Below are positions 14,937-24,487 of a stretch of DNA of 64,000 bases, in pieces. A program made the translations under genes and the position numbers. The DNA is from Ruegeria sp. Ofav3-42 (GTDB lineage: Bacteria > Pseudomonadota > Alphaproteobacteria > Rhodobacterales > Rhodobacteraceae). The stretch spans positions 186,001 through 250,000 of the forward strand of contig NZ_JAKRGB010000005.1 in assembly GCF_022347725.1 (NCBI RefSeq). The letters run 5' to 3'. Under the pieces are notes generated by a model. The model was not told the DNA's origin. It was given only the letters and a program-made list of their open reading frames with translations, and ran no database searches. The first letter of the stretch is position 1, and each line of letters opens with the position of its first letter.

Positions 14937-17429
14937 TTACGCGCGCTCAACCTTGCAGGCGCACTTTTTGAAGTCCGTCTCTTTGGACAACGGGCAAGTG
15001 GCGTCCAGCGTCAGCTTGTTTGTCAGCTGACCCTCGTCGAACCACGGCATGAAGACCAACCCACGTGGTACTTTGTTGCGTCCCCGAGTTTCGACCCGGC
15101 TGACAACTTCGCCACGACGGGTGGACAGAACGATCTCCTGGCCACGGCGCACACCGCGGTCCTTTGCGTCCTGAGGGTGCATGTAGACGACGGCGGCCGG
15201 ATAGGCGCGGTGCAGTTCAGGCACGCGGCGTGTCATCGAACCGGAATGCCAGTGTTCCAGTACCCGACCGGTGCACAGCCACAGATCGTATTCCGCATCG
15301 GGTTCTTCGGGAGCGGGTTCGTAAGGCGCAAAGATGATTTTGGCTTTGCCGTCCTTGTGCCCGTAGAATTTTACGTCAGCACCTTCAGGCACATACGGGT
15401 CATATCCTTCGCGGAAGCGATAGAGCGTTTCCTTGCCGTCAACGACCGGCCAGCGCATACCTCGGGCCTCGTGATACATCTCGAACGGGGCAAGATCGTG
15501 CGCGTGGCCACGGCCGAACTCGGCGTATTCTTCAAACAGACCTTTCTGGACATAGTAGCCAAAGTGCTCGGCATCGTCGTTGTCGAAACCTTCTGCGGTC
15601 TCGGACAGCGGGAATTTGTCGACCTGCCCGTTTGCAAAAAGAACGTCATACATGGTCTTGCCGCGATGCTCGGGCATTTTGGCCAGCAGTTCTTCGTCCC
15701 AGACTTCCTCGACGGTGAAGCGCTTCGAGAATTCCATCAGTTGCCACAGGTCGGACTTGGCCTCCCCCGGCGCTTTCACTTGCTGGCGCCAGAACTGGGT
15801 GCGGCGCTCGGCGTTGCCGTAGGCACCTTCCTTCTCAACCCACATGGCAGTGGGCAGGATCAGGTCGGCGGAAACGGCCGTGACCGTCGGGTAGGGGTCC
15901 GAAACCGCGATGAAGTTCTCAGGGTTGCGGTATCCCGGATATCCTTCTTCGTTGATATTCGGTGCGGCCTGCATGTTGTTGTTGCACTGCACCCAATAGG
16001 CGTTCAGATCACCATCCTTCAGCTTTCGGTGTTGCAGCACAGCGTGGAACCCAGGCTTTGCCGGAATGGTGCCTGCGGGAATATTCCAAGCGGTTTCGCA
16101 GATTTCGCGATGCTTGTCGTTTGCCACCACCATGTCGGCAGGCAGACGGTGGGCAAAGGTGCCGACCTCACGCGCGGTGCCGCAGGCCGAGGGCTGGCCA
16201 GTCAGCGAGAAGGGCGAGTTGCCCGGTTCCGAAATCTTACCGACCAGCAGGTGCACGTTGTACATCAGCGAGTTCACCCAGGACCCGCGGGTATGCTGGT
16301 TGAAGCCCATGGTCCACAAGCTCATGACTTTGCGGTTCGGGTCGGCATATTGCTGCGCCAGCTTTTCCAGCTTGTCAGCAGGAACGCCCGATAGTTCGGA
16401 GGTGTATTCGAGCGTATAGGGGGCAACGGCTTCGGCGTATTCTTCAAAGCTGATAGCCTCCAGCTTGCCCGAGTTCGGGTTCGCCGCTTCTTGTTGCAGC
16501 GGATTATTGTCCCGCAGGCCATAGCCGATATCAGTGTCGGTCTTGGTGATGTTGACGTGGTTCTTGACGAACTCTTCGTTCACCGCGCCATTCTGGATGA
16601 TGTAGTTGGCGATGTAGTTCAGGATCGCCAGATCGGTTTGCGGTGCAAAAACAATATCATTGTCCGCCAATTCGAACGAGCGATGCTCGAACGTCGACAG
16701 CACGTGAACCTCGCATCCCGGCTTGGTCAGGCGCGTATCGGTCAGGCGCGACCACAGGATCGGGTGCATTTCGGCCATGTTCGAGCCCCACAGCACGAAC
16801 GTATCTGCGTGCTCAAGGTCGTCATAGCAGCCCATAGGCTCATCGATGCCGAAGGTTCGGATAAAGCCCACAACAGCCGAGGCCATGCAGTGACGCGCAT
16901 TGGGGTCGATGTTGTTGGAGCGGAAGCCAGCTTTCATCAGTTTGGAAGCTGCATAGCCTTCCCACACTGTCCACTGGCCCGAGCCGAACATGCCGACACT
17001 GGTTGGGCCTTTCTTGGCCAACGCCTCTTTCCATTTGGCGGCCATGACGTCGAAAGCTTCGTCCCAGCTGACCGGCTCGAACTCGCCATTCTTGTCATAT
17101 TCGCCATTGGTTTTCCGCAGCAGCGGTGTGGTCAGGCGGTCCCTGCCATACATGATCTTGGACAGGAAATAGCCTTTGATGCAGTTCAGGCCCCGGTTTA
17201 CCGGCGCGTCAGGGTCGCCTTGGGTCGCAACGACGCGACCGTCTTTGGTGCCGACCAGAACAGAGCAACCTGTGCCACAGAACCGGCACGCTGCCTTGTC
17301 CCAGCGGATATCGGGTGCTCCGGTCTGTGCGTTGGCTTGTCCAGCGGCCATGGGAATGCCTGCGGCAGATGCCGTGGCTGCGGCCGCTGAGGTCTTGAGA
17401 AAAGTCCGGCGAGATTCAGAGTGTGTCAT
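14937..17429 (-). CDS. napA: NapA, periplasmic nitrate reductase catalytic subunit
   Basis: An 830-residue molybdoenzyme that reduces nitrate to nitrite. It opens with a twin-arginine signal ([12 protein letters not shown]), followed by the 4Fe-4S site [13 protein letters not shown] with a later Cys in CIKGYF. The Mo-bis-MGD ligand Cys lies in [13 protein letters not shown]. The frame is open far upstream (to 17912), but the real start is ATG 17429: it gives the Tat signal at the N-terminus and overlaps the napD stop by 4 bp (ATGA). NapD, just upstream, is the dedicated chaperone for this signal peptide. Confidence 0.97.
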   Translation of the reverse strand: MTHSESRRTFLKTSAAAATASAAGIPMAAGQANAQTGAPDIRWDKAACRFCGTGCSVLVGTKDGRVVATQGDPDAPVNRGLNCIKGYFLSKIMYGRDRLTTPLLRKTNGEYDKNGEFEPVSWDEAFDVMAAKWKEALAKKGPTSVGMFGSGQWTVWEGYAASKLMKAGFRSNNIDPNARHCMASAVVGFIRTFGIDEPMGCYDDLEHADTFVLWGSNMAEMHPILWSRLTDTRLTKPGCEVHVLSTFEHRSFELADNDIVFAPQTDLAILNYIANYIIQNGAVNEEFVKNHVNITKTDTDIGYGLRDNNPLQQEAANPNSGKLEAISFEEYAEAVAPYTLEYTSELSGVPADKLEKLAQQYADPNRKVMSLWTMGFNQHTRGSWVNSLMYNVHLLVGKISEPGNSPFSLTGQPSACGTAREVGTFAHRLPADMVVANDKHREICETAWNIPAGTIPAKPGFHAVLQHRKLKDGDLNAYWVQCNNNMQAAPNINEEGYPGYRNPENFIAVSDPYPTVTAVSADLILPTAMWVEKEGAYGNAERRTQFWRQQVKAPGEAKSDLWQLMEFSKRFTVEEVWDEELLAKMPEHRGKTMYDVLFANGQVDKFPLSETAEGFDNDDAEHFGYYVQKGLFEEYAEFGRGHAHDLAPFEMYHEARGMRWPVVDGKETLYRFREGYDPYVPEGADVKFYGHKDGKAKIIFAPYEPAPEEPDAEYDLWLCTGRVLEHWHSGSMTRRVPELHRAYPAAVVYMHPQDAKDRGVRRGQEIVLSTRRGEVVSRVETRGRNKVPRGLVFMPWFDEGQLTNKLTLDATCPLSKETDFKKCACKVERA

Positions 17430-17719
17430 AGCGTGGGCCTCCGGCTGGTGGATTGGCTTGGGGCATCGGGCTGCGGATGGGCGTCCGCGAGATCCTCGAA
17501 ATGGTGATAAGTCAGGGTTAGTGAGATCACGCCCTGGATTTGGTGCAGATCCATGATGATCTCGGATGCAAGGCGTGAAGGGGTGTCCTCGACAACGACG
17601 ACAAAACGGCCGTCTTCCGTTTCGGCGTGCACTTCGACACCCGGAGTGTCCTTCATCACCTGCGCCGCAGCGCTGGCGTGTTCGGGTACGACATGGGCAA
17701 GACAGCCGCAGATGTTCAT
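17426..17719 (-). CDS. napD: NapD, chaperone for NapA maturation
   Basis: A 97-residue NapD-family protein. The N-terminus [13 protein letters not shown], the [12 protein letters not shown] strand and [12 protein letters not shown] near residue 65-76 are typical. It binds the NapA twin-arginine signal peptide in the cytoplasm until the molybdenum cofactor is inserted. It overlaps both neighbours by 4 bp (napF upstream, napA downstream), so the three are translationally coupled. Confidence 0.93.
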   Translation of the reverse strand: MNICGCLAHVVPEHASAAAQVMKDTPGVEVHAETEDGRFVVVVEDTPSRLASEIIMDLHQIQGVISLTLTYHHFEDLADAHPQPDAPSQSTSRRPTL

Positions 17720-18231
17720 TGAATGGCTTCCGTTTGGGGTTGTGATTGGCGTTCAAGAGCGATGGCATCGGCCGGGCAAAGAGTCGGGCAGATTCCGCAG
17801 CCATTGCAGGACTCGGCGTCCAGCGTAGGTTCAGCGCGGCCGCCGGTCTTAAGTTTGAAGCGGATGGCGTTTTGTTCGCAATTGTCCTGACAAACGCGAC
17901 AGCTGATCCCATTCATGGAAAGGCAGCTTTCCGTTTTCATCGTGGCGCGCCAGGGCCAGTCGGCCAGACGTCCGATATCGAGCGCTGGGGTGGGGCAGCT
18001 CTGCGCGCAGTCACCGCAGAACGTGCAGGCATTGTCGCCGGGTCGAAACACTGGATAACCATCCGGATCGACGGCCACCACATCCTCGGGGCAGGCGTCG
18101 GAGCACGCACCACATTTGGTGCACAAATCGGTAAAACCTTGCATGACAGAACCCGGAGGTCTGGCTGTCTTGCCATCCTCGCGTCGGATATTGGCGCTTA
18201 GAAACGCGCGTCGGCTGGTCATTTGTTGCAT
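17716..18231 (-). CDS. napF: NapF, ferredoxin-type maturation protein of nitrate reductase
   Basis: A 171-residue cytoplasmic iron-sulfur protein with 4Fe-4S motifs [42 protein letters not shown] and [13 protein letters not shown]. NapF interacts with NapA before export and is thought to help its iron-sulfur or redox loading. The open frame continues to 18279, but ATG 18231 ([11 protein letters not shown]) has AGG about 9 bases upstream and gives the usual short N-terminus; ATG 18222 is the alternative. It is the first gene of the operon. Confidence 0.92.
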   Translation of the reverse strand: MQQMTSRRAFLSANIRREDGKTARPPGSVMQGFTDLCTKCGACSDACPEDVVAVDPDGYPVFRPGDNACTFCGDCAQSCPTPALDIGRLADWPWRATMKTESCLSMNGISCRVCQDNCEQNAIRFKLKTGGRAEPTLDAESCNGCGICPTLCPADAIALERQSQPQTEAIQ

Positions 18232-18302
18232 TCTATGCGACCTGGCTGCACTCGATTCCTGTGATCGAGTGTATCGCATACCGTGCGCGGTGCGGACTTT
18301 TT

Positions 18303-18316
18303 TTGATCTAGGTCAT
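18303..18316 (-). promoter_or_regulatory. CRP/FNR-family box upstream of napF
   Basis: On the minus strand the site reads ATGAC-CTAG-ATCAA, one perfect and one degenerate half of the FNR/DNR consensus TTGAT-N4-ATCAA. It is about 75-85 bp upstream of the napF start. Control by FnrL or a Dnr/Nnr-type regulator in low oxygen or with nitric oxide is a reasonable inference. Confidence 0.5.
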
Positions 18317-18393
18317 TTAGTTGCGATTAAATTCTGAAAGTTCGGAAATCTCCTGCCGCGTCCTGCTCCGCCGTTTTGTCGTTGGGGTGGCGA

Positions 18394-19407
18394 TCAGCGG
18401 CGCGGCCGGGCGGTTCGGATCAGAAGAAGAAAGACGAAAATCGACCCAAGAGAGGTTGTAACAATGCCCACCGGCAGTTCCTGCGGTGCAAGCAGCAACC
18501 GGCTGAGAATATCCGAACCCGTCAGCAAGGCGGCACCGACAACAGCCGCCGTAGGAATAAGATGACTATGCAAAGGGCCAGCGATTCCGCGGGCGATATG
18601 CGGCACCATCAAGCCGACAAATCCAATAACGCCGGCAACCGAAACGAAAACTGCTGTGGCAAGAGCAGCCACAAAGAACATTTTGAACCTCAGGCCCTGA
18701 ACCGGCACGCCCAATGTGGCGGCTGTCAGATCGCCGGTCAGCAGCGCATCAAGCCAGCGGCTGCGATACGATGCATAAGCGAGGATCAACAGCAAGCCGG
18801 CGCAGACTAGTGGAAACGTTTCCCACCGGGCAAGACCCAGACCGCCCAGCATCCAAAAAATGACCGAGTGAGCCGCGCGGCTGTCGCCTGCGAAAATCAG
18901 GTAGTTGGTGATGGCCGAGAACAGGAACGACACGGCTAAACCTGCGAGGATCAGCTTTTCGGGCGCGCTGGTACGCAACCCGTGAACGAGGGCTAGCACG
19001 ATGCCCGAAGCCACTAGACCGCCGCAAAACGCCGCCAGCGGCAGCGTCCAAAAGCCGAGTACATCTCCGGTCACAGTGATGACAAAAACCGCCCCTGCGG
19101 CTGCGCCCGAAGACAGGCCAAACAGGAACGGGTCGGCCAGATCGTTTCGGGTGGTTGTTTGCAGGACAACACCGACGATGCCCAGACCCGCTCCGATCAC
19201 CGCAGCAAAAAGGGCGCGCGGCAGGCGCAAGTCAAACACGATGCGGTGCAGCGGCGACATCTCGCCTTCCACTAACCCAGTACCCAAAAGAACACCGGCC
19301 AGTGCGTCAGAGGCGGGAATGGAGGTCGTTCCATAGACGGTCGAAATCAGCAAGAGGGCGGCCAGAACGACCGCCCCCAGCAAAAGTGTCAGGCCCAGTC
19401 GGCCCAT
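18394..19407 (-). CDS. FecCD/BtuC-family ABC transporter permease (corrinoid-type uptake)
   Basis: A 337-residue polytopic inner-membrane permease of the FecCD/BtuC family, with about ten hydrophobic segments and the conserved GLGIVGVVLQTTTRNDLADP region near residue 73-92 and VPHIARGI near 267. It starts 1 bp after the stop of the binding-protein gene and is the last gene of a unit headed by a cobalamin riboswitch. Uptake of cobalamin or a related corrinoid is inferred from the riboswitch; siderophore permeases belong to the same family and sequence alone cannot decide. Confidence 0.85.
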   Translation of the reverse strand: MGRLGLTLLLGAVVLAALLLISTVYGTTSIPASDALAGVLLGTGLVEGEMSPLHRIVFDLRLPRALFAAVIGAGLGIVGVVLQTTTRNDLADPFLFGLSSGAAAGAVFVITVTGDVLGFWTLPLAAFCGGLVASGIVLALVHGLRTSAPEKLILAGLAVSFLFSAITNYLIFAGDSRAAHSVIFWMLGGLGLARWETFPLVCAGLLLILAYASYRSRWLDALLTGDLTAATLGVPVQGLRFKMFFVAALATAVFVSVAGVIGFVGLMVPHIARGIAGPLHSHLIPTAAVVGAALLTGSDILSRLLLAPQELPVGIVTTSLGSIFVFLLLIRTARPRR

Positions 19408-19408
19408 A

Positions 19409-20359
19409 TCAGTTCAGACCCGGATGCATGGCTTGCGCCATTTTCGAGATCGCCTCAATGTTTGCCGGTCCGGGGGTCAACTCTTCGTACCGCAGACCAA
19501 TCCAACGTTCGTTCTTGACCGCGTCCGTCTGAGACATCACGGGGTGTTCCTGCAGGAACTTGAACGTATCCGCGGCGCCATTGCCGGTTTGATAGTCCAG
19601 CAGAACCAGAAATTCCGGGTTGGATGCAGCAACAGCCTCCCACGAGGAGCGACCCCAACTGGTGCCCATGTCGTGTGTGACATTCTCACCGCCCGCTGCC
19701 GCAATCATGGCGTCAGGAATAGCGAACTTGCCAGCGGTGAACGGCGCGTCGGCGGGGCCGTCCAGCAGGAAGACGCGGGGTTTGGGCAGGTCGGCAGTTT
19801 GGGCCTCGATCGCAGATAGTTCCGACTTCCAGCCATCGACCAGCTCTTCGGCCTTGTCTTCGACATGCATCACCTTGCCCAGACGCAAGACGTCATCAAA
19901 CAGCAAGTCCATGCTTGCTTCGGGGCGATCCTTGTCCAGATGCACGCAACTTTCGGTCAGGATCATTGTTTTGATTCCGAAGGGTTCCAGAGTGTCCGGG
20001 GTCACGTCGCCGCCGGGCTTCATGCCATAGTACCAGCCTGCAAAGAACAAGTCGGGTTCCACCGCAACAAGGTTTTCCACTGTCGGGTATTTCGGCGCCA
20101 GCTCGGGGATATCGCCGCGCAGAGTGTCGAATTCCGGGCTAGTCTTATACCAGCCAGTGATGCCGGTCAGGCCAACGATCTTATCCTGCAAGCCCAGCGC
20201 AAAGGCCATGTCGGTCATGTTCATGTCGTGCACGACCAGCCGCTCGGGCTGGTTTTCGAACACCAAAGGTTCACCGCAATTGTCGACTGTGATCTCATGC
20301 GCGGCCGCGTTGGTTGCCAGGCCGATGATCAGCGCCACGGGCCAGAGTGTCTGTTTCAT
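19409..20359 (-). CDS. Periplasmic substrate-binding protein of a BtuF/FhuD-type ABC transporter
   Basis: A 316-residue helical-backbone (TroA-fold) binding protein. A Sec signal peptide (MKQTLWPVALIIGLATNAAA) is followed by the mature ITVDNCGEPLVFENQPERLVV typical of the family. ATG 20359 is chosen because GAGGGAC lies 8-14 bases upstream; an ATG at 20374 would overlap that site. The stop is followed after 1 bp by the permease gene; the ATPase gene ends 11 bp upstream. It would deliver ligand, probably a corrinoid given the riboswitch, to the permease. Confidence 0.85.
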   Translation of the reverse strand: MKQTLWPVALIIGLATNAAAHEITVDNCGEPLVFENQPERLVVHDMNMTDMAFALGLQDKIVGLTGITGWYKTSPEFDTLRGDIPELAPKYPTVENLVAVEPDLFFAGWYYGMKPGGDVTPDTLEPFGIKTMILTESCVHLDKDRPEASMDLLFDDVLRLGKVMHVEDKAEELVDGWKSELSAIEAQTADLPKPRVFLLDGPADAPFTAGKFAIPDAMIAAAGGENVTHDMGTSWGRSSWEAVAASNPEFLVLLDYQTGNGAADTFKFLQEHPVMSQTDAVKNERWIGLRYEELTPGPANIEAISKMAQAMHPGLN

Positions 20360-20370
20360 GGTTTTGTCCC

Positions 20371-21156
20371 TCATTTTGAGATTGTGGTTCTTCGGATATC
20401 CAGCGCCGGGATCACGCGGCCTTCGTGTTGAAAGCATAGGTAATCGACGCCAAAGGTTTCGCGGACGCGTTCGGGTGTCAGCACCTCGTGCACCAGCCCA
20501 AAGCCGGTCAGTCGGGCGGACTTCATCAGTGCGACGTGGGTGGCGAATTCGGGGATCATGACCAGATCGTGGACGATCATCACAACCGTGATGCCCAGTT
20601 CCGCCACCAGAGACAGCATGCGGCCCTTGGCGTCTGGGTCCAGATGGTTGGTTGGCTCGTCCAGAAACAACAGCGACGGGTTCTGCGCTAACGCTCGCGC
20701 GATATGGGCCCGTTGGCGTTCGCCGCCGGACAGGACGGCCATACGCTTATCAGCTAGGGCGTCCAGACCGGTTAGATTCAAGATGCGGTTCAGTTCGTCG
20801 GTATGTTCGTTGGCGGAACGGTCCGCGCGGATCGGAATTTGCCCAAGGGCCACATAATCACGCAGAAACAACCGTCCGTCGGGCGCCTCTTGCTGACTGA
20901 CAACTGCGATCATACGGGCGCGATCCATTGCCGTAAGCTGCCGAAGGCTGCGCCCTTTGATCAGAACGTCCCCCAGCACGATCTCTTCTGCACCGCACAG
21001 GAGGTTTAGGAGCGTAGTCTTGCCCGCGCCATTCGGCCCGGCAATCGCCAATATTGCCCCTTCATCCAGATCGAACTTGACGTCTTTTAGCAGGACGTCG
21101 CCATTCAGGGCGTAGTATTCTAACTCGCGAGCTTCAAGAAATGGCCTGCAGCTCAT
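20371..21156 (-). CDS. FecE/BtuD-type ABC transporter ATPase
   Basis: A 261-residue ATP-binding subunit with Walker A GPNGAGKTTL (about 40-49), signature LSGGERQRAHIARAL near 145, Walker B LLFLDEPTNHLD near 165 and the switch His in MIVHDLVM. It powers the permease and binding protein encoded just downstream. The ATG sits in an ATGA overlap with the stop of a 59-codon frame upstream and has AGGAGGAT about 7 bases ahead. Transcription begins in a cobalamin riboswitch leader, so expression should fall when B12 is ample. Confidence 0.88.
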   Translation of the reverse strand: MSCRPFLEARELEYYALNGDVLLKDVKFDLDEGAILAIAGPNGAGKTTLLNLLCGAEEIVLGDVLIKGRSLRQLTAMDRARMIAVVSQQEAPDGRLFLRDYVALGQIPIRADRSANEHTDELNRILNLTGLDALADKRMAVLSGGERQRAHIARALAQNPSLLFLDEPTNHLDPDAKGRMLSLVAELGITVVMIVHDLVMIPEFATHVALMKSARLTGFGLVHEVLTPERVRETFGVDYLCFQHEGRVIPALDIRRTTISK

Positions 21157-21332
21157 GTGCGATCCTCCTGCTCGATCTGAGGTGCGTACGAATGAGTCTT
21201 TGAAAACAATGCGCGCGGACTACCGGCGGAAAACGCGCGAGGAAGTCTGTCCGGCAACTCGCCTCGGGTCGCGCACGCGACATCCGTGCCCGTCTCGCAA
21301 ATTGGAATGAAGTGATCAGGTTTTCTCAGCAT
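21153..21332 (-). CDS. Possible 59-residue small protein coupled to the ABC ATPase
   Basis: An ATG-started frame of 59 codons whose TGA overlaps the ATPase start codon (ATGA). The product has two cysteines near the N-terminus (ICETGTDVACATRGE) and no membrane segment. It has no clear ribosome binding site and overlaps the 28-codon frame by 17 bp. I recognise no family. It may be a coupling frame rather than a functional protein, or only the non-coding end of the leader. Confidence 0.3.
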   Translation of the reverse strand: MLRKPDHFIPICETGTDVACATRGELPDRLPRAFSAGSPRALFSKTHSYAPQIEQEDRT

Positions 21333-21402
21333 TGCCCGCTCCGCTTGTTGTAAAGCGCGGACAGAAGGTGCCGGTTATGTAAACACGCGTCAGACGTGCC
21401 AT
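21316..21402 (-). CDS. Possible 28-residue leader peptide below the cobalamin riboswitch
   Basis: The ATG is preceded, 4 bases away, by a perfect AAGGAGG (21407-21413), the strongest ribosome binding site in this operon, and about 40 bases downstream of the B12 box. The product would be 28 residues, starting MARLTRVYITG. Such a site in the expression platform is where a translation-controlling riboswitch would act. No similarity is recognised. Confidence 0.4.
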   Translation of the reverse strand: MARLTRVYITGTFCPRFTTSGAGNAEKT

Positions 21403-21443
21403 ATAGCCTCCTTCCAGGACGCCCCGCCCCGGGTTGGTTGAAC

Positions 21444-21600
21444 TTCAGATGGCAGGTCTCCTGACTTGCGGGTCGTGGCTTAGCCGTCCTTCCCGGCCCG
21501 TTTGGGCCAGTGGTCTGTTGGCGTCGCTCACCGCTTACAGTTGCGGGGGCAGTCACGGAATTGGCGCCGTTCGGCAACCTCACCGTATTCCCTTTTCATC
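21444..21600 (-). ncRNA. Cobalamin riboswitch
   Basis: On the minus strand the leader shows the conserved blocks in order: GAAAAGGGAA followed by CGGTG, then TTCCG, CTGCCCCCGCAACTGTAAG, CCACTGG, GGGAAGG and the B12 box AGTCAGGAGACCTGCC (21451-21466). These match the adenosylcobalamin-sensing class. It lies about 290 bp upstream of the ABC ATPase with two tiny reading frames between. When bound it is expected to switch off the transporter operon. Confidence 0.95.
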
Positions 21601-21930
21601 CCTTGGGCGCACCATCGGGAACCATCGACGATGAGGAGTGCCCGAGTTCGCATTTTGGGTCAAGCGTAAATCCGCATAGCCCTTGTTGTGGCGTGCTAAA
21701 GACAGCTCAAACGCATCGAAGGGCTCGACAGCGTTGGGGCTGGCAGGCGGCATAGGGCGCTGCTCGTCAGATTGACGTCTAGGGGTTTAATCATTTGTGA
21801 TCAGCAGTTCTTTTGATTACGCTGCAGTGCAGAAAGGCAGAGGAATCGGCGACAAGTTCCAGTTGAGTGGGATGAAAGAGCCAATCGTCGGTTTCAGATG
21901 CGATCATTTGCAGAAACAAAGCCTGACGAG
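21601..21930. other. Intergenic region between riboswitch leader and pta-like gene
   Basis: A 330-bp non-coding stretch that should hold the promoter of the riboswitch transcript (minus strand, near 21600-21700) and that of the pta-ack unit (plus strand). I saw no convincing -35/-10 pair, repeat or RNA gene in it. Confidence 0.5.
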
Positions 21931-23325
21931 ATGAAAATTCAAGAAAACCGAACGTTTTCACAACTGAAAGTCGGCGATAAGGCCCAGGTTACAAGGCTTT
22001 GCACCGTGGACGATCTGTACGCGTTTGCCTCGGCTTCCGGAGACCATAATCCGTTGCACCTAGCCGCCTATGATGGCGACGGTGATGGGCGCCCCGAAGC
22101 TGTTGCGCCCGCATTGTGGCCCGCTGGCCTCGTTGCGGCGGTACTGGGGAACGTCCTGCCGGGGGCAGGCACTCAGACACGCCGGGCGGATCTCAGATTC
22201 CATGCACCGGTTCTGGCGGGCGAAGAACTGACCGCCTTTGTTTCGGTCACGGAAAAGCGCGAAGATGGCGATTTGACCTGCGCCGCCGAAGTGCGTCGCG
22301 TCGGAGACAACGCGTTGATTCTAAGCGGTACGGTGCAGGTCACGCCACCCGCTCGGCATTTGAACTTTGACTCGGTCGAAGTTCCGGGGCTGATCGTTCA
22401 GAGGCACCGGCATTTTGACGCCCTGCTGGAAAAGGCGCGTCCTTTGGACCCTATGCCAACAGTCGTCGTCGCACCGGAAGAGCCGAATTCGCTGGGCGGC
22501 GCATTATCGGCGAAATCAAACAGCATCATCACTCCAATACTCGTGGGCGATCCCGAAAAAATTGCTGCCGCTGCGGCCGAACTTGGGGCTGACTTGTCCG
22601 GAACCGAAATCATCGAGGCCCACAGCCACGAGATGGCGGCGCATCGTGCTGTCGATCTTGTGGTGGATGGCAAGGCTCGGATGCTTATGAAAGGGCATCT
22701 GCACACGGATGTACTTTTACGAGCAGTTTTGCGCCGCGAGAAAGGCTTAAGAACAGGGCGGCGTTTGTCGCATGTGTTCGTAATGGATGTTCCGGGCATG
22801 TCACGACCCATCATGGTCACCGACGCCGCCGTGAACATTTCACCCGATCTCGAGACCAAAGCCGACATCGTTCAAAACGCCATTCATCTGGCGCATTCCA
22901 TCGGCATCGAAGTGCCAAAGGTTGGCGTTCTTTCGGCGGTAGAGACGATCAATCCGCATATGCCGTCTTCGGTCGACGCTGCATTGTTGTCCAAAATGGC
23001 GGAACGCGGGCAGATCAGGGGCGGATTGGTCGATGGCCCGTTGGCCATGGATAACGCCGTCGATCTGAACGCCGCGCGGACCAAAGGCATCACTTCGCAG
23101 GTCGCCGGGGCCGCGGACATTTTGGTCGTTCCGAACATTGAGGCAGGAAACATGGTGGCCAAGCAACTGACATATATCTCTCATGCCGAGGCCGCAGGCA
23201 TTGTGATCGGTGCTGCGGCACCAATCATCCTGACCTCTCGGGCGGATGACGACGCCTCGCGGCTGGCCTCTTGCGCTGTCGCGGCGCTGCATGCAATTGC
23301 GAACAAAGGCAAAATCCATGGTTGA
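21931..23325 (+). CDS. Bifunctional MaoC-like enoyl-CoA hydratase / phosphate acetyltransferase
   Basis: A 464-residue fusion. Residues 1 to ~145 form a MaoC hot-dog domain (FASASGDHNPLHLA, with the hydratase-type D...H pair). The rest is a phosphate acetyl/butyryl transferase domain, including VFVMDVPGMSRPIMVTDAAV near 290 and a GGLVDGPLAMDNAVD stretch. The Pta part makes acetyl phosphate from acetyl-CoA and feeds acetate kinase, whose gene overlaps its end by 8 bp. Methionine 21931 begins the conserved MKIQENRTF; an in-frame ATG at 21898 would add 11 residues, and neither has a strong site. The fusion is known in alphaproteobacteria; which acyl-CoA the MaoC domain uses is unknown. Confidence 0.88.
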   Translation: MKIQENRTFSQLKVGDKAQVTRLCTVDDLYAFASASGDHNPLHLAAYDGDGDGRPEAVAPALWPAGLVAAVLGNVLPGAGTQTRRADLRFHAPVLAGEELTAFVSVTEKREDGDLTCAAEVRRVGDNALILSGTVQVTPPARHLNFDSVEVPGLIVQRHRHFDALLEKARPLDPMPTVVVAPEEPNSLGGALSAKSNSIITPILVGDPEKIAAAAAELGADLSGTEIIEAHSHEMAAHRAVDLVVDGKARMLMKGHLHTDVLLRAVLRREKGLRTGRRLSHVFVMDVPGMSRPIMVTDAAVNISPDLETKADIVQNAIHLAHSIGIEVPKVGVLSAVETINPHMPSSVDAALLSKMAERGQIRGGLVDGPLAMDNAVDLNAARTKGITSQVAGAADILVVPNIEAGNMVAKQLTYISHAEAAGIVIGAAAPIILTSRADDDASRLASCAVAALHAIANKGKIHG

Positions 23326-24487
23326 ACATGTTTTGGCACTGAACGCCGGGTCGTCCTCGTTAAAATTCGCGCTTTATGAACTGACCGAGGACCGTCGGCC
23401 CAGGATGCGCTGGCGCGGTCAGATCGAACGGCTGGGGGATGCGCCGCGCCTGTTGGCGCAGTCCGCCGGAGGGCGGTCTGTTGACCGCCAGCTTTCAGGG
23501 GCCAAAACGCATGACGAGGCCATCAATGCGTTCCTCGAACTTACCCGCGAATACCTGCCGGACATTCAGGTTCGGGCCATCGGCCACCGTGTCGTTCACG
23601 GAGGGCCGGTCTATTCGGAACCGGTCGTGGTGGATGAGGATGTCATTGACACGCTGAGCGGGTTCATTCCGTTTGCACCGCTTCATCAACCCTACAGCCT
23701 TGCCGGAATCCGGGCTGCCAATGCTGCGTTTCCGGGCACAACTCAGGTCGCTTGCTTCGATACCGCGTTTCACCGAACGCACCCGTGGGTGAATGACACC
23801 TTTGCCCTGCCGCAGAACTTCTATGACAAGGGTGTACGGCGATACGGATTTCACGGGCTGAGCTACGATTACGTCTCGCAAAAGCTGAAGGACATTGCGC
23901 CGGGGCTTTATGATGGTCGCGTCGTCATCGCTCATCTGGGGAATGGTGCGTCGATGTGTGCGGTCTCAGGCGGGCGGGCCGTTGCCTCGACCATGGGGTT
24001 TTCGGCGCTGGATGGTTTGCCCATGGGAACCCGCAGCGGACAGTTGGATCCGGGGGTCGTGCTGTACATGATGCAGCAGGAGGGGATGACGGCCGAGGAA
24101 ATCGCCGAAACCCTTTATCGTAAATCTGGACTGTTGGGGCTGTCAGGCATGTCTTCGGACATGCGCACGCTGCTGGCCGCTGATACCCCGGACGCACGCA
24201 AGGCGATTGAATACTACGTCTTTCGCATCCGCAGAGAACTCGGTGCGTTGTCTGCCGCGTTGGAAGGCATCGACGCCTTGGTCTTCACCGGAGGCATCGG
24301 TGAAAATGCTGCGCGTATCCGTCAGATGGTCTGCGAAGGCATGCGCTGGATCGGGATTGAGATGGACCCGAACCGAAATGCGGATAACGGCACTGTTTTG
24401 TCGACAGATTTCAGCCGGGTACGCATTCTGGCCATTCCCACGAACGAAGAGATGGTCATCGCGCGGGCCGCTGCCAGATTGGCCTGA
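23318..24487 (+). CDS. ackA: Acetate kinase
   Basis: A 389-residue acetokinase that interconverts acetyl phosphate plus ADP with acetate plus ATP. Motifs: N-terminal VLALNAGSSSLKFALYE (phosphate loop), GHRVVHGG near 85-92, FDTAFHRTHP near 144, GNGASMCAV, MGTRSGQLDPG and FTGGIGENA near 323. The start ATG 23318 lies inside the end of the pta-like gene (8-bp overlap, AAAGGC upstream). Together the two genes give an acetate overflow or activation route. Confidence 0.96.
   Translation: MVEHVLALNAGSSSLKFALYELTEDRRPRMRWRGQIERLGDAPRLLAQSAGGRSVDRQLSGAKTHDEAINAFLELTREYLPDIQVRAIGHRVVHGGPVYSEPVVVDEDVIDTLSGFIPFAPLHQPYSLAGIRAANAAFPGTTQVACFDTAFHRTHPWVNDTFALPQNFYDKGVRRYGFHGLSYDYVSQKLKDIAPGLYDGRVVIAHLGNGASMCAVSGGRAVASTMGFSALDGLPMGTRSGQLDPGVVLYMMQQEGMTAEEIAETLYRKSGLLGLSGMSSDMRTLLAADTPDARKAIEYYVFRIRRELGALSAALEGIDALVFTGGIGENAARIRQMVCEGMRWIGIEMDPNRNADNGTVLSTDFSRVRILAIPTNEEMVIARAAARLA

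Noticed and set aside
14400..16394. 664-codon plus-strand frame
   Set aside because: It is antisense to napG and napA, whose motifs are unmistakable; GC-rich third positions leave the opposite strand open.
17430..17912. N-terminal extension of NapA (991-codon frame)
   Set aside because: The extension overlaps napD and part of napF in another frame; the twin-arginine signal begins at 17429.
21326..21583. 85-codon minus-strand frame through the riboswitch
   Set aside because: It would translate conserved riboswitch blocks, which explain the sequence fully.
21434..21755. Plus-strand frames of 66-81 codons over the riboswitch
   Set aside because: Antisense to the structured RNA leader, without ribosome sites or similarity.
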